Shown: positions 24,871 to 32,246 of the stretch, piece by piece
How positions within the stretch are numbered: position 1 is the stretch's first letter
Layout: every line of letters begins with the position of its first letter
DNA from: an uncultured Chloroflexota bacterium
Lineage (GTDB): Bacteria > Chloroflexota > Chloroflexia > Thermomicrobiales > CFX8
Reading direction: 5' to 3'
DNA length: 45,727 nt
Assembly (NCBI GenBank): GCA_937870985.1
Contig: CALMXF010000002.1
Location: forward strand, 1-45,727
Translations under genes and position numbers: made by a program
The notes under the pieces: model-generated
The model's database searches: none
What the model was told of the DNA's origin: nothing
What the model saw: the letters and a program-made list of their open reading frames with translations, nothing else

Positions 24871-26664
24871 CTACTCGACGAGCGACAGTGACTTGCTATC
24901 GACGAGTCCGCCGAGAAGGTTGATGAATTGTTCGACTGGCGTTGCGCCGAGATTTTCTCCAGAGCGCAAACGGACGGCAACCGCATCTGCCTCAGCTTCT
25001 TTGTCACCGACAACCAGCATGAACGGGATCTTCTGCTGCTGCGCAACACGGATCTTGTTCTGCATGCGATCGCTGCCGAGATCCACCTCGACGCGGAACC
25101 CGCGCATTCGTAGTCGCTGGGCAACACTCTCGGCATATGTCTGATGTCGGTCGGCGATCGGAATGATGATTGCCTGGACCGGCGCGAGCCACACGGGAAA
25201 CGCGCCGGCGAAGTGCTCAATCATCACGCCGAGGAAGCGCTCGGTCGATCCGGTCACCGCACGGTGAATGACGACCGGCGTGTGCTCGTGCCCGTCTTCG
25301 CCGATGTACTTGCAGCCGAGCCGCTCGGGTTGAATGAAGTCGACCTGGATCGTCGACAGTTGCCACTCCCGCCCGAGCGCATCCTTGGCCATGAAGTCCG
25401 CCTTCGGGCCATAGAACGCGGCCTCGCCTTCGACCGGGTCGTAAGCGACCTCCTTGGCATCCAGCGCGGCCCGCAGCGCGTCTTCGGCCTGTTGCCACTT
25501 GTCGTCGTCGGCGACGTACTTGCCTTCTTCACCACGCAGGGATAATCGGATGCGATAGTCCGTCATTCCGTATGTTGCGAGAATCTCGGAGATCAGATCG
25601 AGCGCTCGACCGAACTCGACGCCGATCTGATCCGGCGTGCAGAAGATATGGCAATCGTCCTGCGTGAGCGATCGGACACGCGTCAGCCCACTCAGCTCGC
25701 CGGACTTTTCATAACGGTAGAGTGTGGCGAACTCGGCGTATCGTAGGGGGAGCTCGCGATATGAGTGAAGCTGCTGATTGAACAATGTCATGTGTGACGG
25801 GCAGTTCATCGGCTTCAGCCGATAGACCGTTCCCTCGTCGTCCATCGGTGGGAACATGACATCGGAGTAGTGCTCCAGATGGCCAGAGCGGCGGTAGAGC
25901 TCCTCCTTGACGATGTGGCCCGTCCAGACGTGGTCATACCCGTAACGCGTCTGAACGTCCCGGACGTAGCCCTCCATGAGATATCGGAGTATCTCGCCCT
26001 TCGGGAAGAAGATCGGAATCCCGGCTCCGATTTCATCTGAGATGGTGAACAGGCCGAGCTCGCGCCCCAGTTTGCGATGGTCTCGCCGGCGAGCTTCCTC
26101 GAGCTGGTGCAGATAGGCATCGAGGTCCTCCTGCGTTTTCCATGCGGTGCCGTACACGCGTTGCAGCATCGGTCGCTTTTCGTCGCCCCGCCAGTATGCG
26201 CCCGCGATGCTCATCAGCTTGAACGCGCCGATCTTGCCGGTGTCCTCAACATGAGGCCCGCGACAGAGATCGACGAATGAGCCATTGGTGTACGTCGAGA
26301 TGACCTCATTCTCAGGCAGGTCGTGGATGAGCTCCAGCTTGTAGGGTTGGCCGGCGAAAGCTGCGAGCGCGTCTGCTCGGCTGAGCTCCGCGCGCTGGAA
26401 TCGTTCGGGTGCGGAGATATGCTTTCGCATGCGTTTTTCGATGTCGTCGAGGTCTTCTGGCGTGAGCGAACGCGGGAGCTCGAAGTCGTAGTAGAAGCCA
26501 TTTTCGATTGCCGGCCCGATCGCGAGACCGGCGCCCGGGAAGATCTCGAGCATTGCCTCGGCGAGGACATGAGCTGCGGAATGCCTCATCCTGGCGAGAT
26601 CCAGCTCTTCGGGGTTGTCGACTGCCGTCTGAATGTCGGTTGATACGGATGCGTGATCGGACAT
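24871..26664 (-). CDS. thrS: Threonyl-tRNA synthetase (no TGS domain)
   Basis: 597 residues. The protein starts directly before the editing/SAD domain ('RMRHSAAHVLAEAMLEIFPGA', 'GFYYDFELP'), lacking the N-terminal TGS domain of longer ThrRS. Class II core: 'PKGEILRYLMEGYVRDVQ', 'MNCPSHMTLF' (zinc Cys), 'RYAEFATLYRYEKSGELSGLTRVRSLTQDDCHIFC' (motif 2) and 'IHRAVTGSTERFLGVMIEHFAG' (motif 3). The C-terminal anticodon domain includes 'VDLGSDRMQNKIRVAQQQKIPFMLVVGDKE'. ATG 26664 follows AAAGGGA at normal distance. The frame is open upstream through the leader, but that DNA is the T-box, not coding. Confidence 0.95.
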   Translation of the reverse strand: MSDHASVSTDIQTAVDNPEELDLARMRHSAAHVLAEAMLEIFPGAGLAIGPAIENGFYYDFELPRSLTPEDLDDIEKRMRKHISAPERFQRAELSRADALAAFAGQPYKLELIHDLPENEVISTYTNGSFVDLCRGPHVEDTGKIGAFKLMSIAGAYWRGDEKRPMLQRVYGTAWKTQEDLDAYLHQLEEARRRDHRKLGRELGLFTISDEIGAGIPIFFPKGEILRYLMEGYVRDVQTRYGYDHVWTGHIVKEELYRRSGHLEHYSDVMFPPMDDEGTVYRLKPMNCPSHMTLFNQQLHSYRELPLRYAEFATLYRYEKSGELSGLTRVRSLTQDDCHIFCTPDQIGVEFGRALDLISEILATYGMTDYRIRLSLRGEEGKYVADDDKWQQAEDALRAALDAKEVAYDPVEGEAAFYGPKADFMAKDALGREWQLSTIQVDFIQPERLGCKYIGEDGHEHTPVVIHRAVTGSTERFLGVMIEHFAGAFPVWLAPVQAIIIPIADRHQTYAESVAQRLRMRGFRVEVDLGSDRMQNKIRVAQQQKIPFMLVVGDKEAEADAVAVRLRSGENLGATPVEQFINLLGGLVDSKSLSLVE

Positions 26665-26758
26665 TGTGTATCGTCCCTTTCTGACTCCATGGGCTGCCAG
26701 GCAACCCCCGCTGATAAGCGTCTCGTCGATCGTCGCAGTCCCTTCGGCGGGACAACAC

Positions 26759-26791
26759 AAAACGCCTGCCATCCATAAGGGACGGCAGGCG
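26759..26791 (-). terminator. T-box-controlled intrinsic terminator in the thrS leader
   Basis: CGCCTGCCGTCC pairs with GGATGGCAGGCG (12 bp, one G-U pair), loop CTTAT, followed by TTTTGTGTTG. It lies about 95 nt before the thrS ATG. Confidence 0.85.
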
Positions 26792-26995
26792 CTGTAGGCG
26801 TCTGGCGTGGTTCCACCCTGCTTCCGACGCAGTGCGTCGCTCGGGTTGCCCGATAACGAGGGCAGTCGGGGCAGCCTACCAACCAGAGGTTCGGTGCCCG
26901 GCTCACGGGTGGTTTTCGCGGTCATCGGCCATGCGGGACTTGCAGACAGTGATCCCGCGTCTCTGGTGGCCTCCGTCCCGGTACTCGTCCCGGTC
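26759..26995 (-). promoter_or_regulatory. Threonine T-box riboswitch of thrS
   Basis: All T-box parts are visible on the minus strand. The Stem I specifier loop has 5' AGTA (26985-26982) facing GCGAAA-ACC-A, so the specifier is ACC (26913-26911), a Thr codon. The distal Stem I carries a CCAGAGAC bulge and GCGGGA/TCCCGC helix capped by a CTGTCTGCAAG loop. The T-box sequence AGGGTGGAACCACG is at 26819-26806. A terminator of 12 bp (26791-26763) ends in TTTT (26762-26759). The AGGG of the T-box can pair with CCCT (26781-26778) in the terminator, giving the antiterminator. Uncharged tRNA-Thr should therefore allow thrS transcription. Confidence 0.92.
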
Positions 26996-27012
26996 GTTGC
27001 CTGCCTGGGATG

Positions 27013-27089
<77 letters not shown>

Positions 27090-27098
27090 GCGCGGGGA

Positions 27099-27128
27099 AT
27101 CATAGCATGGCGCAGGCGGAGGTCACAA
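27099..27128 (-). promoter_or_regulatory. Promoter of tRNA-Val(GAC), possibly also of thrS
   Basis: Minus strand: -35 TTGTGA (27128-27123), 18-bp spacer, extended -10 TGC-TATGAT (hexamer 27104-27099). Predicted start is about 3 nt before the tRNA 5' end. Confidence 0.7.
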
Positions 27129-27157
27129 CACACCGGGGCGCGCGCCGGCGGGCCGGG

Positions 27158-27814
27158 TTACTGTTCGGCTTCCCACTCGCGGAACAGTCGTTCGGCTAAT
27201 CGATTGCTCAACTGGATTGCGATGTAGATCGGTTGATAGACTGCCGCGGCGATGTCATGGGGTGTAAGGTGACCGACCGCTGCAGCCTTTCGACGGTGCC
27301 GGGTGGCCCCGTCGAATTGTTCGATTGCCGCGACAATCCAGTCAATCTCGTCGTCACGAAGCCGATTCCGGTGCGTGCTCACAAGCAGCGCCAGTTGTTC
27401 TGAGATCGAGCCGGCCACCGATTCAAAGTCCGCGAGCCTCGTGATATCGGTCGCGGAAAAGAGCGGATCGATCCGTGCCTTCCAGCGATTGCGTTGCAGG
27501 AGCCGTGTGGCAAATCGGACGTCATGGCCGCCGCTTTCGGCGATCGCGCTTCCGAAGCCGTAGCGGAGTGGCAATTTATCGGCGGCACGCGCAACCCAGT
27601 TGTTCTGCCATTCCGTCTTCATCTGCGCTGCGGCCTGGTAGAGGGTGGCTAGCACGCCGAACAGATCGGCGAACGCGTCGTCGTGAGTGGGCTTCGGCTT
27701 CGACCGGCGAAATGCTAGTGACGAGGTCAGCATGACTACCGGGATGTATCCGAGCGCAATCGTCAGCGAGAGTGATGCGACGCGCTGTCGTACATGACCG
27801 TTGGGATGGTTCAA
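27158..27814 (-). CDS. Hypothetical protein, predicted mostly helical
   Basis: Up to 218 residues; I do not recognise a family. The N-terminal stretch has a hydrophobic segment ('VASLSLTIALGYIPVVMLTSSLAF') if the TTG start at 27814 is used; that TTG overlaps the stop of the selenoprotein gene (TTGA), which would couple the two. ATG 27733 is an alternative that skips this segment and begins 'MLTSSLAFRRSK'. Neither has a strong ribosome site. The rest looks like a soluble helical bundle with many Arg, Ala and Gln residues ('ADLFGVLATLYQAAAQMKTEWQNNW', 'DDEIDWIVAAIEQFDGATRHRRKAA'). Confidence 0.6.
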   Translation of the reverse strand: MNHPNGHVRQRVASLSLTIALGYIPVVMLTSSLAFRRSKPKPTHDDAFADLFGVLATLYQAAAQMKTEWQNNWVARAADKLPLRYGFGSAIAESGGHDVRFATRLLQRNRWKARIDPLFSATDITRLADFESVAGSISEQLALLVSTHRNRLRDDEIDWIVAAIEQFDGATRHRRKAAAVGHLTPHDIAAAVYQPIYIAIQLSNRLAERLFREWEAEQ

Positions 27815-28308
27815 GATCGATCCGATCCACTAGGTATGCCAGAAATTGACTCGGCCGCGAGGAGCAGCAACGCCGTCGAGGGACGATCGCCCGCGTTTCG
27901 GCTGAGGTAACGATAGCGAACCTGTCCGCCCTCGTCGATGGCGAACATCGCAGGCAGCGCCGCGAGGTGCTCATGTTCGCCTGGGTCGTACCGACTGATT
28001 GCGCGGATCCAGCGAGCTTCGGGATCGCGAAAGAGCTCGATCGGGGGACGAGTCATCTCTGCCATCGATCGACAGCCTGCCTCGCTATCCGCGCTGATCG
28101 CGATGATGCGCGCCCGAAATAGACGGAGTGTGTCGGCAACAGTGGACAGCTCGCCGAGCTGTCTCCGGCAGTGAGCTCACCAGTGACCACGATAGACCAG
28201 AATCAGCGCCGGACCACCGCGGATCGTGATCGACTCGCCGTCGCAAGTCTCGAGAACAAGGGGCAACATCCGCAGCTCGGTCTCGGGTGTGGTGGGAGAA
28301 TCGATCAT
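27811..28308 (-). CDS. Selenoprotein: AhpC/TSA (peroxiredoxin-like) thioredoxin-fold protein with UxxC active site
   Basis: 165 residues if the in-frame TGA at 28179-28177 is read as selenocysteine (U44). Before it: 'GGPALILVYRGHW'; after it: 'AHCRRQLGELSTVADTLRLF', then 'ARIIAISADSEAG', 'PPIELFRDPEARWIRAISRY', 'ALPAMFAIDEGGQVRYRYLSR'. Together these follow the AhpC/TSA pattern 'LvFYRGhWCPyCrrQL.eL...AISaD...fplLsDp...P.vFviD..G.vr'. The TGA falls exactly at the peroxidatic or first redox Cys, giving U44-A-H-C47. A SECIS-like hairpin follows. ATG 28308 lies just after the RNase H gene. Without recoding only an 84-aa fragment from 28065 would be called. A simple nonsense mutation of a CPHC-type gene is the alternative. 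Confidence 0.78.
28145..28163 (-). promoter_or_regulatory. Bacterial SECIS-like hairpin downstream of the in-frame UGA
   Basis: GACAGCTC (28163-28156) and GAGCTGTC (28152-28145) form a perfect 8-bp stem with loop GGC. The stem starts 13 nt, and the loop 21 nt, after the UGA; the loop begins with G. This fits the described bacterial SECIS geometry (loop roughly 16-37 nt from UGA, G in its first two bases). Confidence 0.7.
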
Positions 28309-28311
28309 GCG

Positions 28312-28761
28312 TCAGTGACCGAGGCGGCGAACTGATTCGGCGCGCGGATGCCACGACAGCTCCCATGACCCAAAGCGGCTGAGGAGCAAGCGCGTCTCGG
28401 CATGAAGAGGTCTCAACCCCTCGCTCTTCACCTTCCAGCGGCCAGACACCTGCTCAACGACGAGCTTCGAGTCGCTATAGACGCGAATCATTATGGCATT
28501 CAACCGATGCCCGTCGGCCTCGGCGCGAGCGGCAATCTGCCGCAACCCTTCGATCAATGTCATGTACTCGGCTTCGTTGTTGGTTCGCCGGCCGGAGAAT
28601 TCCAGCCTGACGGGTTGAGGCGTCTCGATGAGTCCCTGGACGATAAACGAGCCATATCCCTTTCCGGGATTGCCAAGAGATCCACCGTCGAATACGAGTG
28701 TGATGTTGGCGTCGAGCAACTGCCGCTGATTACTGGCGGGGCTACGCGAACCGGCGGTCAT
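28312..28761 (-). CDS. Ribonuclease H family protein, short C-terminus
   Basis: 149 residues. RNase HI-like fold: 'ITLVFDGGSLGNPGKGYGSFIV' (first catalytic Asp), 'RRTNNEAEYMTLIEGL' (Glu), 'IMIRVYSDSKLVVEQVSGRWKV' (second Asp). It cleaves RNA in RNA-DNA hybrids. The usual ending 'PRexNxxADxLAxxA' appears only as 'HPRAESVRRLGH' then TGA, so the fourth carboxylate is missing and the tail is about 15 residues short. ATG 28761 follows AAAGG at 7-nt spacing. Between the EF-G-like gene and the selenoprotein gene. Confidence 0.85.
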   Translation of the reverse strand: MTAGSRSPASNQRQLLDANITLVFDGGSLGNPGKGYGSFIVQGLIETPQPVRLEFSGRRTNNEAEYMTLIEGLRQIAARAEADGHRLNAIMIRVYSDSKLVVEQVSGRWKVKSEGLRPLHAETRLLLSRFGSWELSWHPRAESVRRLGH

Positions 28762-28778
28762 CGTGTGCCTTTCGTGGG

Positions 28779-28812
28779 CGGGCCGGCCTGTTCGAACGAA
28801 CAGGCCGGCCCG
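28779..28812 (-). terminator. Perfect 16-bp hairpin between EF-G-like and RNase H genes
   Basis: CGGGCCGGCCTGTTCG (28779-28794) and its exact reverse complement (28797-28812) are separated by AA. On the minus strand it lies 33 nt past the EF-G-like stop and just before the RNase H ribosome site, so it may terminate or attenuate transcription. No T run on that strand. Confidence 0.6.
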
Positions 28813-28844
28813 CGGGCGGTCTTTCTGCGTTGGATAACCCGATC

Positions 28845-30914
28845 CTACCCGTCGTGTCGAGTCTTGTGGGCAGCGACGATTGACGACGTGAGGTGCGCTG
28901 GGACCTGTTGATAGTGATCGAAGGTAACCCGGAACGTTCCGCGGCCCTGGGTAATCGATCGCAGATCGGTCGCATATCGCTGAATCTCGGCAGCCGGGAT
29001 ATCCGCGACGATCGTGGTCGTGCCATCATCGCCGGGGTTCATGCCGGTGACATGACCGCGCTTGGTCGTCAGGTCGCTCATGACATCCCCGGTGTATCCC
29101 TCGGGCACGGTAACCTCGAGCTTCATGACCGGCTCGAGGATGACAGGATTCGCCGACTGCGCTGCCTTCTTGAATGCCTGCGAGGCGGCGAGCTTGAACG
29201 CCATCTCGGAGGAGTCGACCGCGTGGTACGAGCCATCGGTAAGCGTTACCTTGATGTTGACGACCGGGAACCCTGCGAGAATGCCTTCACCGAGCGCTTC
29301 TCGAATGCCCTTCTCGACGGCGGGGATGTATTGTCGGGGGACAGACCCACCAAAGATCGTCTCGTCGAACTCGAAGTCACCCTCGCTCGGCGCCATGTCG
29401 ATGAAGACGTGCCCATACTGCCCGTGACCGCCGGTTTGCTTCTTGTGCTTGTATTCAATGTGGGTGACCGCGCGCTGGATTGTCTCCCGATAGGGGACGG
29501 TCGGCAACCCGATTTCGACGTTCACGCCGAACTTGCGCGCCATGCGCTCCAGCGCGATCTGGACGTGACTCTCGCCCAGGCCACTGACCAGTGTCTCTCC
29601 AGTCTGGGGGTCTCGTCCGAGCTTCAGGGTCGGATCTTCCTCGACCAGTCGCTGGAGCGATGACCCCATCTTGTCGAGGTCCGACTTCGACCGTGGTGAC
29701 ACGGCCGCCGTGAACAGGGGCGCGGGAAACTGGATGCCCGCCAGAACCACCTTCCGCGACGCATCACACAGCGAGTCACCGGTGCTGGTCTCAGCCAGCT
29801 TCGCCACCGCGCCGATATCGCCCGCCCCAACTTCCGGGACGGCAATCTGTTCCTTGCCGCGGATGAGATACAGCTGGCCGATGCGCTCGTCGCGATTACG
29901 GGTGGTGTTCCAGAGATGCGAGTCGGACTTGAGCGTGCCAGCGTAGACACGGAAGTACGTCAGCCGGCCGACGAATGGATCGGCCATGGTCTTCCAGACC
30001 AACGCTGCCGCCGGTTCGCCAACAGAGGCGGCGAGCGAGACCTCGTCGCCGTTGGCGATTCGGGCGGTCGTTGGCCCCGGCGGGCTGGCGAAATCGACGA
30101 TTGCGTCGAGGATGCTGTTGATGCCTCTGTTGGCAGTCGCGGCAGAAGCAAGGACAGGAACGATCTCCCCACGGCGCACCGATGCGCGCAGCGCAGCGGC
30201 AAGCTCGTCTGGAGTCAGCTCGTCGTCCTCGAGGTATCGGAGCATCAGCTCTTCGTCGTTTTCTGCGATCTTTTCGACCAGCGCGAGCCGGTAGGTCTCG
30301 ACCGCGTCGAGCATATCGGCCGGGATTTCACCTTCGGTTGTCGCGCCGCTCTTGTCGTCGGCGAACAGCTCCGCGCGCATGTGCAGGAGATCGACGATGC
30401 CTCGGAAGGTTGATTGGCTGCCGATCGGGATAGAGAGTGGAACGACGTTATTCCCCAGGAGTGATTGTGCCGACTGCAGGGCGGCCCCGAAGTCGGCATT
30501 CTCTCGATCCATCTTGTTGATCGCGACAATGCAGGGCAGGTTCCGCTCTCGGGCGAAGCGCCAGGCATACTCGGTGCCGACCTCAACGCCGGCCGAGGCA
30601 TCCAGAAGCACGAGGGCGGTGTCGACCACTCGCATAGCTGCTTTGACTTCGCCAAGGAAGTCCGCGTAGCCGGGCGCGTCAAGCAGGTTGATCTTGCAGT
30701 CGTTCCACTCCAGCGGGGCGATGCTGTCCCCGATAGAGATTGCGCGCTTGATCTCGTCGGGATCCCAGTCGGAAACGGTGTTGCCCTCTTCGATTCGGCC
30801 AAGCCGATTGATGGTTTTGCTGGAGTACAGCATGGCTTCGACCATTGACGTCTTACCAGCGCCACCATGTGAGAAGAGACCGATGTTTCTGATGCGTTCG
30901 ACGGGGTACGTCAT
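28845..30914 (-). CDS. Elongation factor G-like protein (FusA2 type)
   Basis: 689 residues, full EF-G domain order: GTPase (G1 'HGGAGKTSM', residues 16-24; G3 'DAPGYADF', 79-86; G4 'NKMD'), domain II, domain III ('GLGESHVQIALERM'), domain IV ('YRETIQRAVTHIEYKHKKQTGGHGQYGHV') and V ('LEVTVPEGYTGDVMSDLTTKRGHVTGM'). The G3 His of canonical EF-G (DTPGH), which activates the hydrolytic water, is Tyr83, and the switch I 'RGITI' reads 'RAISIG'. This matches the EF-G-like FusA2 group, whose function is uncertain, so it is probably not the main translocase. ATG 30914 follows GGGAGGT at 8-nt spacing; the longer frame upstream is non-homologous. Confidence 0.88.
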   Translation of the reverse strand: MTYPVERIRNIGLFSHGGAGKTSMVEAMLYSSKTINRLGRIEEGNTVSDWDPDEIKRAISIGDSIAPLEWNDCKINLLDAPGYADFLGEVKAAMRVVDTALVLLDASAGVEVGTEYAWRFARERNLPCIVAINKMDRENADFGAALQSAQSLLGNNVVPLSIPIGSQSTFRGIVDLLHMRAELFADDKSGATTEGEIPADMLDAVETYRLALVEKIAENDEELMLRYLEDDELTPDELAAALRASVRRGEIVPVLASAATANRGINSILDAIVDFASPPGPTTARIANGDEVSLAASVGEPAAALVWKTMADPFVGRLTYFRVYAGTLKSDSHLWNTTRNRDERIGQLYLIRGKEQIAVPEVGAGDIGAVAKLAETSTGDSLCDASRKVVLAGIQFPAPLFTAAVSPRSKSDLDKMGSSLQRLVEEDPTLKLGRDPQTGETLVSGLGESHVQIALERMARKFGVNVEIGLPTVPYRETIQRAVTHIEYKHKKQTGGHGQYGHVFIDMAPSEGDFEFDETIFGGSVPRQYIPAVEKGIREALGEGILAGFPVVNIKVTLTDGSYHAVDSSEMAFKLAASQAFKKAAQSANPVILEPVMKLEVTVPEGYTGDVMSDLTTKRGHVTGMNPGDDGTTTIVADIPAAEIQRYATDLRSITQGRGTFRVTFDHYQQVPAHLTSSIVAAHKTRHDG

Positions 30915-31083
30915 CACAATCCACCTCCCGAACGTAGCCGCAAGCCCTGTGGAGACCGCCGCGTCCGGAGACCACCCCTGTTGATGCTGACCAGGGGCCG
31001 CGACGGAGGCTCGCGCCTGGATCTGTTGTGGTCGCCCCGGTATCTCCGGGGACCGCCGGCAACCGTGCGTATCGGGTGCAGGG

Positions 31084-31094
31084 GTATTATACCG
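31084..31094. promoter_or_regulatory. Shared divergent -10 for the EF-G-like and M42 peptidase genes
   Basis: The palindrome GGTATTATACC gives TATTAT (31085-31090) on the plus strand and a perfect TATAAT (31091-31086) on the minus strand. The minus transcript would have a leader of about 165 nt containing CCCCTG/CAGGGG and CCCCGG/CCGGGG hairpins; the plus leader would be about 30 nt. No -35 is clear on either side. Confidence 0.5.
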
Positions 31095-31127
31095 AGGCGG
31101 GGCCGGATGATCGGGAAGGGGCACACA

Positions 31128-32246
31128 ATGGAGACCAGCGAAGAGCGACAGATGCTGAAGGAGTCGATCGGCAGGCTGCTTGCGGAGCTCGCGGGCCTCG
31201 ATGGGGTCGCCGGCCACGAGCAGGCGGTCGTGTCGGAGTTGCGCAAGTTGTTCATGCCATTTGCCGAAGACGTGACGATAGACTCCTTCGGGAATCTCTA
31301 TGCTCGGATCAATGCCGAGGGCAGCGGACCGACACTCATGATTTCCGCGCACTCTGACGAGATCGGCGCGCTGGTGAAGTCGATCGAGCCGAGCGGGATG
31401 CTGCGAATCGAGCGTGTCGGCGGCCTTATCGAGACGCTGGCGATTGGCCGGCATGTTCGGGTACGCGGCCACCGCGGCGTTATCGGGGTGAAGGCCGGCC
31501 ACATTCAGACAGCTGATGAACGTGGGCGGGCGCCATCGTTTCGCGAACTCTATGTAGACATGGGCTTCGATACTGTCGCTGAGGTTGAGAATCTCGGTAT
31601 TCGCGTCGGGGACGCGGTGGCGTATGACGAGCCGATGGAATGGCTCGCTAACCCGGACCGTGTCAGTGGCAAGGCGCTCGACAACCGCGTGTCGTGCGCG
31701 TTGCTAGTGACTCTGGCGGAACGATTACAGGGTACATCGCTCGGCTGCACGCTGTACTGCGTTGTGACGGTGCAGGAGGAGGTTGGTCTACGTGGGGCGC
31801 GCATGGCGGCACATCGGCTGAATCCTGCTGCCGCGATCGTCGTCGATACCGTGCCATCGGGTGGCACGCCCGATGTCGATTTTCACCGGGACCTGCGGAT
31901 GCGAATCGGCGGCGGGCCGGTTCTCGGATTGGCAAGCGTCGGCGGAGCGGCCGGGCATCTGATCAACCCCGGCATGCGCGATTTCCTGCGTGAGGCGGCA
32001 GATGCCGCGGGAATCACACTCCAGGAGGCCTTGTTCTATGGCGGGACGAGCGACGCGTCGGCCGTCCATCTCGTGCGGGATGGCATTCCGACGGGAGTCG
32101 TGAACATCGCCCGGCGGTACTCGCACTCACCGGTTGAGACACTCGATCTCAATGACGTCGTTGATACGTTGGAGCTTCTGGAGTCGTCCGCTCGTCGGTT
32201 CGGTCCTGACGTCGATCTGGGATTCCTGACCTCAGCCTGGGGGTGA
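31128..32246 (+). CDS. M42 family metallopeptidase (glutamyl aminopeptidase / endoglucanase-like)
   Basis: 372 residues. M42 aminopeptidases form tetrahedral dodecamers with two metal ions per subunit. Motifs: 'GHEQAVVSELRKLF', 'LMISAHSDEIGALV' (metal His and Asp), 'GKALDNRVSC' (bridging Asp), 'VVTVQEEVGLRGAR' (catalytic Glu pair), 'AIVVDTVPSGGTP' (Asp) and 'IPTGVVNIARRYSHSPVET' (C-terminal His). All expected ligands are present. ATG 31128 follows GGAAGGGG at 6-nt spacing. Its 3' end overlaps the convergent coaX by 15 bp. Confidence 0.92.
   Translation: METSEERQMLKESIGRLLAELAGLDGVAGHEQAVVSELRKLFMPFAEDVTIDSFGNLYARINAEGSGPTLMISAHSDEIGALVKSIEPSGMLRIERVGGLIETLAIGRHVRVRGHRGVIGVKAGHIQTADERGRAPSFRELYVDMGFDTVAEVENLGIRVGDAVAYDEPMEWLANPDRVSGKALDNRVSCALLVTLAERLQGTSLGCTLYCVVTVQEEVGLRGARMAAHRLNPAAAIVVDTVPSGGTPDVDFHRDLRMRIGGGPVLGLASVGGAAGHLINPGMRDFLREAADAAGITLQEALFYGGTSDASAVHLVRDGIPTGVVNIARRYSHSPVETLDLNDVVDTLELLESSARRFGPDVDLGFLTSAWG

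Noticed and set aside
26665-26925. N-terminal extension of thrS from the open frame up to 26925
   Set aside because: This DNA forms the T-box leader; the extra residues have no synthetase similarity and a good ribosome site precedes ATG 26664.
27811-28065. Independent 84-residue gene starting at ATG 28065
   Set aside because: It is the C-terminal part of a longer AhpC/TSA frame that continues upstream through the in-frame TGA; a start here would lack the active site.
28085-28366. Open frame of 93 codons overlapping the RNase H/selenoprotein junction
   Set aside because: It is a shadow in another frame with no protein-like pattern.
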